Origin: Bacteroidales bacterium UBA7258
GTDB lineage: Bacteria > Bacteroidota > Bacteroidia > Bacteroidales > UBA932
Reading direction: 5' to 3'
DNA: 64,000 bases
Assembly: GCA_002472565.1 (NCBI GenBank)
Contig: DKSK01000015.1
Location: 1-64,000, forward strand
The translations under genes were made by a program, and so were the position numbers. How positions within the stretch are numbered: the stretch's first letter is position 1; each line of letters starts with the position of its first letter. Under the pieces are notes generated by a model. That model did not search any database, had not been told where the DNA came from, and saw only the letters and a program-made list of their open reading frames with translations. This document shows, piece after piece, positions 25,242 through 33,614 of the stretch.

Positions 25242-26663
25242 ATGGAGCAAGAAAAACAACTATCCGTGTGGGAGAATTGTCTGTCTATAATCAGCCAGAT
25301 AATAGAGCCGCAGAAATTCGATACCTGGTTCAGACCTATAAAGCCTGTATCTCTTGTCGGCTCCGCTCTTACGCTTGAGGTGCCTTCTGATTTCTTCAGG
25401 GAGTACCTCGACAACGTGTATCTTGAGCTCGTGAAGGCTACCATCAAGAGAGTGATCGGCAGCGATGCGGAACTCATCTATAAGGTCCGCCCTGTCCGCC
25501 AGTCCTCGGCGATGCGTTTTCCAGCCGCCCCGGGGCCGACCCCGGTCAACAAGACCATCTCCGTAAATACTTACCCTACACAGGGCAATCCGGGACCTTT
25601 CGTTTACCCGGGTCTCAAGCGTATCCAGATCAATCCGAGATTGAATCCGGTCTACTGTTTCGACAATCTCGTGGAAGGGGAGTGCAACAAGATGGGCATC
25701 ACGGCCGGCCAGAGCATCGCCCGCGCCCCAGGCAAGACTCCTTTCAACCCGCTCTTCCTCTTCGGAGGTCCGGGCCTCGGCAAGACCCATATCGCACAGG
25801 CGATCGGAATATCTATAAAGGACAAGTATCCTGACCTGACGGTTCTCTATGTGACCGGAAACGAGTTCAAGACTCAGTACATGGATGCCGTCACGGTTCG
25901 CAATAAGCTCACGGATTTCCTCGCCTTCTACATGAAGATAGATGTCCTCATCGTCGATGACATCCAGGACATGGTTGGTACGGCCACGCAGAACGCCTTC
26001 TTCAATGTCTTCAACCATCTCCATGAACACGGCAAACAGTTGATATTCACCTCTGACCGTGCTCCTGCGGACCTGCAGAATTTCGAGGAGAGGCTTCTGA
26101 GCCGTCTTAAATGGGGACTTTCCGTCCAGCTCGAGCGTCCGTCTTTCGTGACGAGGCTCTCTATGCTGAAGAACAGGAGTTTTCGCGAAGGAGTCAACAT
26201 CTCCGATGATGTGCTGGAATATCTCGCCAACAAGATAACGTCCAATTTCCGTGAATTGGAGGGAGCCCTTATCTCTCTGATCGCCCACGCGACCCTTTCC
26301 CACAAGGCCATAACCGTGGATCTGGTCTCCCAGGTCACCCAGAATCTGGTCGGGGAAGTCAAGAGTGACCTGTCCATAGACAAGATCCAGAAGACAGTCT
26401 GCGACTATTTCAACATCAGCCGCGACTCTCTTCTTTCCCGCTCCCGCAAGCGCAACATCGTCCAGGCTCGTCAGATAGCCATGTACGAGTGCCGCAACCT
26501 CATGAATTGCTCGCTCTCTACGATTGGCGCGGAACTTGGAGGGAAAGACCACGCTACAGTGCTGCATGCATGTACGACCGTGTCGGATCTCATGTCAACA
26601 GACAAGACATTCAGACAATACGTAGCCGATATCGAGAAGATGCTTGTGCCTGTACGCCAATAA
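25242..26663 (+). CDS. dnaA: chromosomal replication initiator DnaA
   Basis: Binds DnaA boxes and opens the origin. The start is the ATG at 25242 (an in-frame GTG is directly before it), giving 473 residues of normal length. Domain I is at 1-85 (VWENCLSIISQIIEPQKFDTW), a short proline-rich linker at 88-125, and the AAA+ domain III follows with Walker A GGPGLGKT (175-182), Walker B VLIVDDIQDM and a sensor region TSDRAP. Domain IV ends the protein with the DnaA signature around CSLSTIGAELGGKDHATVLH. pepD and rpe follow on the same strand at short spacing and probably share its transcript. Confidence 0.97.
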   Translation: MEQEKQLSVWENCLSIISQIIEPQKFDTWFRPIKPVSLVGSALTLEVPSDFFREYLDNVYLELVKATIKRVIGSDAELIYKVRPVRQSSAMRFPAAPGPTPVNKTISVNTYPTQGNPGPFVYPGLKRIQINPRLNPVYCFDNLVEGECNKMGITAGQSIARAPGKTPFNPLFLFGGPGLGKTHIAQAIGISIKDKYPDLTVLYVTGNEFKTQYMDAVTVRNKLTDFLAFYMKIDVLIVDDIQDMVGTATQNAFFNVFNHLHEHGKQLIFTSDRAPADLQNFEERLLSRLKWGLSVQLERPSFVTRLSMLKNRSFREGVNISDDVLEYLANKITSNFRELEGALISLIAHATLSHKAITVDLVSQVTQNLVGEVKSDLSIDKIQKTVCDYFNISRDSLLSRSRKRNIVQARQIAMYECRNLMNCSLSTIGAELGGKDHATVLHACTTVSDLMSTDKTFRQYVADIEKMLVPVRQ

Positions 26664-26674
26664 TACAGGGTAAC

Positions 26675-28105
26675 ATGGATTCAAATTCAGTTCTGAAAAT
26701 CTTCCGCGAGATCACAAAGATTCCGCGGGAGTCCGGTCATGAAGAGAAGATGGCCGAGTTTCTGAAGAATTTCGCAGAAGAACACCATCTCGCCTACAAA
26801 AAGGATGAGGCCGGGAATGTCTGCATCACCAGAGAGGCCTCCAAGGGCAAGGAAAACGTGCCGACGCTCGTGCTTCAGGGCCATCAGGACATGGTCTGCG
26901 AGAAAGTGTCGGGGAGCGACTTCGACTTTTCGAAGGATCCGATCAAGTATGAAATCGAAGACGGCTGGATGGTCGCCCGCGAAACTACCCTCGGAGCCGA
27001 CGACGGCATCGGAGTCGCCGCTACTCTCGCCGTTCTTGAGGACGAGAGCCTCCAGACCGGAAAGATCGAGGGAATCTTCACTACTTCCGAAGAGACCAGC
27101 ATGGTTGGCGCCAACGGCATGAAAGAAGGCTTTTTCACAGGCAAGACCCTTGTCAATCTTGATTCCGAGGACGAGGGGCAGATGTTTGTCGGCTGCGCCG
27201 GAGGCATTGACACCGTGGCCACCTTCAATTACGAGAGAGAGGATCTTCTTCCGGGTGTGGCTACTCTCACCCTCAAGATCTGGAATACTCTCGGAGGCCA
27301 CAGCGGAGATGACATCAACAAGGACCGCATCAACACTATCCAGCAGCTCTGCCGCTTCCTCTTCGAGGAGAAGGTTCCTTATCAGCTCATAGAAATCAGC
27401 GGCGGAGGCAAGCACAATGCGATTCCGCGTGACTGCCAGGCCATCATAGCGGTTCCTTCCGACAAGGCGGCGGACGTAAGAGCCGAATTTGAAGCCTTCG
27501 GAAAGACCCTCGCCGAGGAATACCACAAGTCTGACCCTATGGTCAAGGTTTCGGCCCAGGCTATCAGGTGCAATGAGAAGCCTATCGCAAAGGCAACTGC
27601 CGATAAGCTCATCATGTCCATGCTTGCGGCCTATCACGGTGTTCTGGGCATGAGCCAGGACATCGAGGGTCTGGTGGAAACCTCCAACAACCTCGCTTCT
27701 GTCCATATGAAGAACGATGGTGAGATCGAAGTCTATACCAGCCAGAGAAGTTCGGTCGACAGCGAAAGAGATTACATCTCCGACAAGATCAAGGCCGTCT
27801 TCCTCCTCGCTGGAGCCAAGGTTGAGAATCGCGACGCATATCCGGGCTGGGCTCCCGACCTCAATTCGAAGATATTGAAGGTGGCGGTGGAAAGCTACCA
27901 CAAGCTCTTCGGACATGACCCTGAGGTCAAGGCCATCCACGCAGGCCTTGAATGCGGGCTCTTCCTCCAGAAGTTCCCGGGCCTCGACATGGTTTCATTC
28001 GGCCCTACCCTGCGGGGCGTCCACACTCCGGGCGAGAAGCTCGACCTGGAGAGTCTCGACAAATTCACAGCTCATCTCGCCGACGTGGTGACTTCCTTTA
28101 AGTAG
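26675..28105 (+). CDS. pepD: aminoacyl-histidine dipeptidase (beta-Ala-His dipeptidase), M20 family
   Basis: Cytoplasmic metallopeptidase that splits dipeptides such as Xaa-His. The ATG at 26675, 11 bases after dnaA, gives 476 residues, close to E. coli PepD (485). Metal-site motifs of the M20C group are present: VLQGHQDMVCEK (first His and Asp), TTLGADDGIGVAA (bridging Asp), FTTSEETSMVGA (catalytic Glu pair), and HAGLECGLF near the C-terminus. A lid/dimerisation domain follows the NTLGGHSGDDI motif. An open frame continues upstream into dnaA, but that part is only the dnaA sequence read in another frame. It is probably cotranscribed with dnaA. Confidence 0.93.
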   Translation: MDSNSVLKIFREITKIPRESGHEEKMAEFLKNFAEEHHLAYKKDEAGNVCITREASKGKENVPTLVLQGHQDMVCEKVSGSDFDFSKDPIKYEIEDGWMVARETTLGADDGIGVAATLAVLEDESLQTGKIEGIFTTSEETSMVGANGMKEGFFTGKTLVNLDSEDEGQMFVGCAGGIDTVATFNYEREDLLPGVATLTLKIWNTLGGHSGDDINKDRINTIQQLCRFLFEEKVPYQLIEISGGGKHNAIPRDCQAIIAVPSDKAADVRAEFEAFGKTLAEEYHKSDPMVKVSAQAIRCNEKPIAKATADKLIMSMLAAYHGVLGMSQDIEGLVETSNNLASVHMKNDGEIEVYTSQRSSVDSERDYISDKIKAVFLLAGAKVENRDAYPGWAPDLNSKILKVAVESYHKLFGHDPEVKAIHAGLECGLFLQKFPGLDMVSFGPTLRGVHTPGEKLDLESLDKFTAHLADVVTSFK

Positions 28106-28122
28106 ACCATCGTAAATCTTTA

Positions 28123-28788
28123 ATGATGAGACTGGTAGCCCCATCGATGCTTTCGGCCGATTTCCTCGCATTGCGCGGGGACGTCGGCCTTGTCAATGAT
28201 TGCGGAGACATCTTCCATCTTGACGTAATGGACGGGACCTTCGTGCCCAACATCTCTTTCGGCTTCCCCGTTGTCGAAGCCATAGCTAAAGAAGCGAGAA
28301 GGCCGATGGACGTTCATCTGATGATTGTCCATCCTGAAAAGTATATCGCGCGTTTCGCCAAGGCAGGGGTCTCAATGATGAGTTTCCACCTTGAGGCCGC
28401 TGAGGACGAGGGGAAGGACCCTGCAGAAATCCTCTCAGCTATAAGAGACCTCGGGGTGAAGGCCGGACTGGCCATTGACCCTGACGTTCCTGTCGAAAAG
28501 CTCTTTCCATACATCGGAAAAGCCGACTTCATGCTGGTCATGTCGGTATTCGCAGGTTTCGGAGGCCAGAAATTCATAGAGGCTTCCTACGGCAGGATTA
28601 AGGCTTTGAAGGCAGAGATCCACAGCCGTGGCGAGGTCTGCATGATAGAGGTCGACGGGGGAGTCTCGGCCGCGAATGCTGACGCCCTGTCAGAGGCGGG
28701 CGCCGACATCCTCGTCGCAGGCAGTTCCGTCTTCAATGCGGAAGATCCCGCCGCGGCGATAGAGGCCATCAGAGGAGGCTCTAAATGA
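28123..28788 (+). CDS. rpe: ribulose-phosphate 3-epimerase
   Basis: Interconverts ribulose 5-phosphate and xylulose 5-phosphate in the pentose phosphate pathway. The 221-residue TIM barrel carries the family's active-site motifs: APSMLSADF, DVMDGTFVPN (metal and catalytic Asp), MDVHLMI, the MSVFAGFGGQKF loop and EVDGGVSAAN near the C-terminus with the second catalytic Asp. Start is ATGATG at 28123 or 28126. The gene sits 17 bases after pepD, third in the dnaA run. Its last eight bases overlap the end of the convergent birA gene. Confidence 0.96.
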   Translation: MMRLVAPSMLSADFLALRGDVGLVNDCGDIFHLDVMDGTFVPNISFGFPVVEAIAKEARRPMDVHLMIVHPEKYIARFAKAGVSMMSFHLEAAEDEGKDPAEILSAIRDLGVKAGLAIDPDVPVEKLFPYIGKADFMLVMSVFAGFGGQKFIEASYGRIKALKAEIHSRGEVCMIEVDGGVSAANADALSEAGADILVAGSSVFNAEDPAAAIEAIRGGSK

Positions 28789-29539
28789 TGTAGCTGATCT
28801 CTTTGAAGCCGAAATCTCTGATTTTACCATCGGGCATCTCCACAAGGAGTCTTCCTATGTCGGTGATGCCCTTTATTCTGCCTCGGAAGACTCCTCCGCC
28901 TGTGCAATCGGTGTAGGAAGCCTCTTCTTCAAGACGGTAGAGTCCGTCCAGGTAGTCAGCCTTCAAGGCCTCGCGGCCCTCAGGCGTAGCGGAGAGGCTT
29001 ATTTTTTCCGCGAAGATGTCCGCAAACTTCTCCAGAAGGAGTTCCGTGTTATAGTTTCTGCCTGTTATCTTCTTGAGAGACACCGGGTTGAGAAGTTCTG
29101 GAGAAAAATCTGACTGGTTTATGTTAATGCCGATTCCCACAACGCTGAAGGCGATCCGATCTGCGTCAAGTCCGTTTTCGAGGAGCATTCCGCATATTTT
29201 CCTGTCTCTGAAATAGATGTCATTCGGCCATTTGATTCTTACCCCGGCGCCTTCGCCCCTGAGCAGGTCCCGCACCGCAAGACTGGCCGCCTCGCTGAGT
29301 ACGAATTGTTCCCTTGCCTTCACTTCCGGAATCCCGCCTTTTCCCGGTTTCAGCATTATGGAGAAGGTAAGATTTTCTCCTGCCGCGTCTTTCCAGCTGT
29401 TTCCCCGCTGACCGCGGCCGGCAGTCTGATGTCTTGCGGCCAAGAGAGTTCCGGACGGAATCTTGTCAGTGTCCCTCAGAAGGGCGCTGTTGGTGGAGTC
29501 GATCTCATCTACCCAGCTTATCGGGAATTTACACTTCAT
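28781..29539 (-). CDS. birA: biotin--[acetyl-CoA-carboxylase] ligase, without a DNA-binding domain
   Basis: Attaches biotin to biotin-carrier proteins through biotinyl-AMP. About 252 residues from the ATG at 29539. The catalytic core shows DEIDSTNSALL, the biotin-adenylate loop TAGRGQRGNSW, IKWPNDIYF (active-site lysine region) and GIGININ; a short C-terminal SH3-like piece (GRIKGITDIGRLLVE) follows. There is no N-terminal helix-turn-helix, so unlike E. coli BirA it should not repress transcription directly. It is divergent from rsfS across an almost symmetric promoter region and convergent with rpe, overlapping it by eight bases. Confidence 0.93.
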   Translation of the reverse strand: MKCKFPISWVDEIDSTNSALLRDTDKIPSGTLLAARHQTAGRGQRGNSWKDAAGENLTFSIMLKPGKGGIPEVKAREQFVLSEAASLAVRDLLRGEGAGVRIKWPNDIYFRDRKICGMLLENGLDADRIAFSVVGIGININQSDFSPELLNPVSLKKITGRNYNTELLLEKFADIFAEKISLSATPEGREALKADYLDGLYRLEEEASYTDCTGGGVFRGRIKGITDIGRLLVEMPDGKIRDFGFKEISYII

Positions 29540-29556
29540 TATATTGAAAAAAATCA

Positions 29557-29608
29557 CTTATATTTGTACGAATATGGAGGATTGACAAATCTCCATAACA
29601 AATATAAG
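29557..29608. promoter_or_regulatory. symmetric divergent promoter of birA and rsfS
   Basis: Two TATATTTG elements face in opposite directions: plus strand at 29559-29566 for rsfS and minus strand at 29606-29599 for birA. They sit in 11-base inverted arms (29557-29567 and 29598-29608). A second inverted pair, TATGGAG (29573-29579) and CTCCATA (29591-29597), lies between them at the predicted start sites. No good TTTG -33 element is seen for either. The predicted transcripts would overlap at their 5' ends by about 20 bases. Confidence 0.65.
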
Positions 29609-29621
29609 AAAAAATACACGG

Positions 29622-30074
29622 ATGGAACTTGATCCAGTAAGAGTCATCGCGGAAGCGATGCTAGAAAAAAAGGCGAAAAGAGTGGCGGCGCTTGACCTCA
29701 GGCCGGTCGGTTCTGCGATAGCAGACTGGTTCGTGGTGTGCAATGCTGATTCTACTACGGCAGTTGCCGCAATCACGGACAATATAATTGTGAAGATGGA
29801 GGAGAAACTCGGTCAGAAGGTGCTGCGCATGCAGGGTCTCGAGAACGATTTCTGGATAATTCTGGATTACGGCGATATCGTCGTCCACATTTTCCTGACC
29901 GAATACAGGGATTTCTACCGTCTTGAAGACCTCTGGGCCGACGCTCCAAGGCAGGATTACACGGACGAGGACTTCGTTCCCGAGACGAAAAAGCCTGGGA
30001 AACGAATCAAGCCTAAGGCCGTCTCCAAGGTTAGAGCTTCGGTGAAGAAGGCTGAAATGAAGAAGGACAAGTAG
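29622..30074 (+). CDS. rsfS: ribosome silencing factor RsfS
   Basis: Binds ribosomal protein uL14 and keeps the subunits apart when nutrients are low. The core (about 1-112) is typical: the KKAKRVAALDLRPVGSAIADWFVVCNADS stretch, the EKLGQKVLRMQG segment, and WIILDYGDIVVHIFLTEYRDFYRLEDLW. At 150 residues it is longer than the usual about 105-120, with an extra tail rich in Lys and Pro (KKPGKRIKPKAVSKVRASVKK). It is the first gene of a run with ftsH (one base gap), cdsA, psd and a CNNM/CBS gene. Confidence 0.95.
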   Translation: MELDPVRVIAEAMLEKKAKRVAALDLRPVGSAIADWFVVCNADSTTAVAAITDNIIVKMEEKLGQKVLRMQGLENDFWIILDYGDIVVHIFLTEYRDFYRLEDLWADAPRQDYTDEDFVPETKKPGKRIKPKAVSKVRASVKKAEMKKDK

Positions 30075-30075
30075 A

Positions 30076-32118
30076 ATGGCTCCAAAGAAAAACGACTCAA
30101 AACATAATGCTCCGGGCATGAAACTGCCCGGAATAGGCTTTTCGTGGTTCTATATTCTTCTGGTAATCGGAATTGTATGGATGCTCCTCGGCCAGCGCAA
30201 TTCTACCAGGCCTCAGAAAGTAGAGTGGGCCGAGGTGGAGAAGATGATTACGGACGGAGATGTCAAGCAGATCAATTTCGTCCGCAATGACTATAAGGGG
30301 CAGATAACCATACGGCCTGACAGGCTGGCGAAATATGCCGGCAAATTCGGAGGCAAGGTTCCTTCCAGCTCTCCTCATTTCTATTTTCTGGTTTCCAGCA
30401 AGTTCGATCCAGAGCTGACCTTCGGAGAGCTCAATGCGCAGCTGCCTGAGGGAGAGAAGTTCCCGGTCGTCATGGAGAATGATGACAAGATATGGTCGAA
30501 CGTCCTTGAATGGATAATCTTCCCTATCCTTCTCGTTCTCATGTGGATATGGATGTTCCGCGGCATCGGACGCTCCGCGGGCGGAGCCGGAGGACAGGGC
30601 GGAATATTCAACGTCGGCAAGTCTACCGGCAAGTTGGCGGACAAGAATCAGGTCCGCGTGACCTTCAAGGATGTCGCAGGTCTCTACGGCGCGAAAGAGG
30701 AGGTCATGGAAATTGTGGACTTTCTCAAGAATCCGAAGAAATATACCGCCCTCGGTGCGAAGATTCCGAAGGGGGCCCTGCTTGTGGGCCCTCCGGGGAC
30801 AGGAAAAACCCTGCTCGCGAAAGCCGTCGCGGGAGAGGCTAACGTGCCTTTCTTCTCCATCAGCGGCTCGGACTTCGTGGAGATGTTCGTGGGCGTTGGC
30901 GCCAGCCGTGTCCGCGACCTCTTCCGCCAGGCCAAGGAGAAGGCTCCCTGCATAGTCTTCATAGATGAAATCGATGCCGTCGGCCGCGCGAGAGGCAAGA
31001 ACGTTGGTTTCTCCTCCAATGATGAACGCGAAAACACTCTCAACCAGCTGCTCACCGAAATGGACGGCTTCGAGACCAACTCCGGAGTCATCATTCTCGC
31101 GGCGACAAACAGGGCGGACATCCTCGACAAGGCCCTCCTCAGGGCCGGAAGATTCGACAGACAGATTCATGTCGAACTCCCTGAGCTGAAAGAGCGCGAG
31201 GATATTTTCAGGGTACATCTGAACGGTCTCAAGGTTGATCCGGACTTCAATGTCTCTTTCCTTGCGAAACATACTCCGGGCTTTTCCGGCGCCGACATCG
31301 CCAATGTCTGCAACGAGGCTGCTCTGACGGCGGCCCGCAAGAACAAGAAATCTATCGACCAGCAAGACTTCCTCGATGCCGTCGACAGGATAGTTGGCGG
31401 AATCGAGCGCAAAGGCGCCACCATTATGACTCCTCGGGAGAAAAGGACGACAGCCTATCACGAGGCGGGCCATGCTGTTGTAGGCTGGCTGCTGCCTAAT
31501 GCCGACCCTGTCTTCAAGGTCAGCCTTATTCCTCGCGGACAGGCTCTGGGCCTCACCTGGTCCCTGCCTGACGAGAGGAAGATTCTTCCCAAATCTTATT
31601 TCGAGGACGAGATGTGCACGCTTATGGGAGGAAGGGCCGCCGAGGAAATCATCAACGGGGAGCCTGCGTCCGGCGCGATCAACGATTTGGAAAGGCTTAC
31701 CAGGATAGCTTACGGAATGGTGCAGTACTATGGAATGAGCGAGAGGGTAGGGGAACTTTCTTTCTATGATTCTACCGGAGCAAGAGGATATGACCTAACC
31801 AAGCCTTACAGCGAGAAGACCGCCGAGATCATGGACCAGGAGGTGAAGGAGATCGTGAGCAAGGTTCACGAGCGTACCGTGAAACTTCTTGAGAATAATA
31901 TGGCCGGCTTCAAGACAATCGCCGAAATGCTCCTGGACAAGGAAGTCATATTCGCCTCCGACATTGAGGCTGTATTCGGGCCTAAGGTTAGGCCTGAGGG
32001 CTATGTTCCTGAAGGCGGTGAAACCGAATCGGGGGCTCCGGACAAGGGGTCCGGGGATGTTTCCGCAGAAGATATAGGGGAGAGAGGAGACAAGACCGGC
32101 GAAGCCTCGAAGGAATAG
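30076..32118 (+). CDS. ftsH: ATP-dependent zinc metalloprotease FtsH
   Basis: Membrane-anchored AAA+ protease that degrades unneeded or damaged proteins. The 680 residues have one membrane span at about 22-39 (FSWFYILLVIGIVWMLLG), a periplasmic domain, a second span at about 146-161 (IIFPILLVLMWIWMF), then the AAA module with Walker A GPPGTGKT (238-245), the pore loop FVEMFVG, Walker B IVFIDEID and SRH region, and the zinc site HEAGH (462-466) with the third ligand further on. The last about 40 residues are acidic and glycine-rich and probably disordered. It lies one base after rsfS and eight bases before cdsA. Confidence 0.97.
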   Translation: MAPKKNDSKHNAPGMKLPGIGFSWFYILLVIGIVWMLLGQRNSTRPQKVEWAEVEKMITDGDVKQINFVRNDYKGQITIRPDRLAKYAGKFGGKVPSSSPHFYFLVSSKFDPELTFGELNAQLPEGEKFPVVMENDDKIWSNVLEWIIFPILLVLMWIWMFRGIGRSAGGAGGQGGIFNVGKSTGKLADKNQVRVTFKDVAGLYGAKEEVMEIVDFLKNPKKYTALGAKIPKGALLVGPPGTGKTLLAKAVAGEANVPFFSISGSDFVEMFVGVGASRVRDLFRQAKEKAPCIVFIDEIDAVGRARGKNVGFSSNDERENTLNQLLTEMDGFETNSGVIILAATNRADILDKALLRAGRFDRQIHVELPELKEREDIFRVHLNGLKVDPDFNVSFLAKHTPGFSGADIANVCNEAALTAARKNKKSIDQQDFLDAVDRIVGGIERKGATIMTPREKRTTAYHEAGHAVVGWLLPNADPVFKVSLIPRGQALGLTWSLPDERKILPKSYFEDEMCTLMGGRAAEEIINGEPASGAINDLERLTRIAYGMVQYYGMSERVGELSFYDSTGARGYDLTKPYSEKTAEIMDQEVKEIVSKVHERTVKLLENNMAGFKTIAEMLLDKEVIFASDIEAVFGPKVRPEGYVPEGGETESGAPDKGSGDVSAEDIGERGDKTGEASKE

Positions 32119-32126
32119 AAGAACAG

Positions 32127-32954
32127 ATGAATACGACAGTAAAACGCAGTATTTCCGGGACCATCTTTCTGGTGGTCTTTCTCTGCGGTCTGCTTCTCAA
32201 CGAATACATATTCGCGGCCCTTTTCATCTTCATGATCGTGGGAATGCTCCGCGAATTCTACAAGATGACCATGGGCTCCTCCTTCAGGTATTCCAGGGCG
32301 CTCGCCATTGTCGCAGGTGTGGTACTCTTTATCCTCATCTTTTGCGCCATGGCCTTCGACATGACTCCGAAGATGACGGCCCTCGCGCTCGTCCCCGTGA
32401 TCATCCTGATGATCACCTCGCTCTACACAAAGGACAAGTCCGAATTCGCGAAATTCTCCCACATCTATACGGGCCTGATGTACATAGCGATACCGCTTTC
32501 AATGGCCCCTTTCATCATGTTCGGGAACGATGAATTCGACGGGATGCCGATGCTCTGCTTCTTCATCCTCATCTGGGCCGGAGATGTCGGAGCCTACTGC
32601 TTCGGCATAACTCTCGGCAGGAAATTCGGGGGTAAACTTTTCCCATCCATTTCTCCGAACAAGTCCTGGGCCGGCTTCTGGGGCGGTATGCTCTGCACTG
32701 TAGCCGCTTCTGTGGTGCTTCACAGACTGGGCCTGTTCCGCTTCCCGTGGTATCACTGCGTCATCCTCGCCATCATCATGGATGTTGCCGGAGTCTACGG
32801 GGATCTTTTCGAATCCCAGTGGAAGAGGGTGTACGGACTTAAGGATTCCGGCAATATTATCCCTGGGCACGGAGGTCTTCTCGACCGTTTTGACAGCACA
32901 CTTTTCGCCGTACCTATCGGTGTTCTTTATCTGATGGCTTTTGATTTGATGTAA
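32127..32954 (+). CDS. cdsA: phosphatidate cytidylyltransferase
   Basis: Makes CDP-diacylglycerol from phosphatidate and CTP at the inner membrane, the branch point for phospholipids. The 275-residue protein has several hydrophobic spans (for example FLVVFLCGLLLNEYIFAALF and LALVPVIILMI). The diagnostic C-terminal signature is present: SPNKSWAGFWGG followed by WKRVYGLKDSGNIIPGHGGLLDRFDS. It sits between ftsH and psd, so CDP-diacylglycerol production is next to a phosphatidylethanolamine gene; the phosphatidylserine synthase that would link them is not in the window. Confidence 0.95.
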   Translation: MNTTVKRSISGTIFLVVFLCGLLLNEYIFAALFIFMIVGMLREFYKMTMGSSFRYSRALAIVAGVVLFILIFCAMAFDMTPKMTALALVPVIILMITSLYTKDKSEFAKFSHIYTGLMYIAIPLSMAPFIMFGNDEFDGMPMLCFFILIWAGDVGAYCFGITLGRKFGGKLFPSISPNKSWAGFWGGMLCTVAASVVLHRLGLFRFPWYHCVILAIIMDVAGVYGDLFESQWKRVYGLKDSGNIIPGHGGLLDRFDSTLFAVPIGVLYLMAFDLM

Positions 32955-32957
32955 ACC

Positions 32958-33611
32958 ATGAAAATTGACAAAGACTGCTACGGAACCATCATCTTGACAT
33001 GGCTTTTCTGCCTTGTTCTGATTTTCATATGGCAAAAATTCATCGGCCTTAAGGCCGTGGCTTGGATCCTGACCGGAATCACCGTGGTTTACATGCTCTT
33101 TATCGCCTGGTTCCACAGGGTGCCTGTCCGCAGGCGTTGCGGAAACGGAAAGGTCATCACTTCGGTGGCCGACGGGAAAGTCGTGATCTTGGAGAAGGTC
33201 TACGAGAAGGAATATCTCAAGAAGGAGTGCATCCAGGTTTCGATCTACATGAACTTCTTCGATGTGCACAGCAATTTCTGGCCTGTAGACGGGACTGTTT
33301 CCTATTATAAGTATCATCCAGGAAAATATCTGCTCGCCTTCCTCCCGAAGGCTTCGGATGACAACGAACACTCTTCGACTGCGATAAAGAATGAGCACGG
33401 GGAGATCTTTTTCAAGCAGATAGCCGGCTTCATCGCCAGGCGCATCGTCTGCTATTCAAAAGAAGGGATGGAGGTGAAGAGCGGTTCCCAGTGCGGAATC
33501 ATCAAATTCGGCTCGAGGATTGACATCTTCCTGCCTCTCGATGCCAAGATCATGGTCCGTAAGGGAGATCTGACCAGGGCCTGCGAGACCGTAATTGCCG
33601 AGCTTCCTTAA
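32958..33611 (+). CDS. psd: phosphatidylserine decarboxylase proenzyme
   Basis: Converts phosphatidylserine to phosphatidylethanolamine using a pyruvoyl group made by self-cleavage. The 217 residues begin with two membrane spans (ILTWLFCLVLIFIWQ and AWILTGITVVYMLFIAWF), followed by SVADGKVVILEKV, the SIYMNFFDVHSNFWPVDGTV segment, and the cleavage site Gly-Ser in IKFGSRIDIFLP near residue 190. This is the short type found in Bacteroidota and archaea. The start codon follows cdsA by three bases and the next gene begins three bases after the stop. Confidence 0.93.
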   Translation: MKIDKDCYGTIILTWLFCLVLIFIWQKFIGLKAVAWILTGITVVYMLFIAWFHRVPVRRRCGNGKVITSVADGKVVILEKVYEKEYLKKECIQVSIYMNFFDVHSNFWPVDGTVSYYKYHPGKYLLAFLPKASDDNEHSSTAIKNEHGEIFFKQIAGFIARRIVCYSKEGMEVKSGSQCGIIKFGSRIDIFLPLDAKIMVRKGDLTRACETVIAELP

Positions 33612-33614
33612 CAT

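Noticed and set aside
25260..27940. Open frames antisense to dnaA and pepD
   Set aside because: Both opposite intact, well recognised genes, with no independent promoter or motif.
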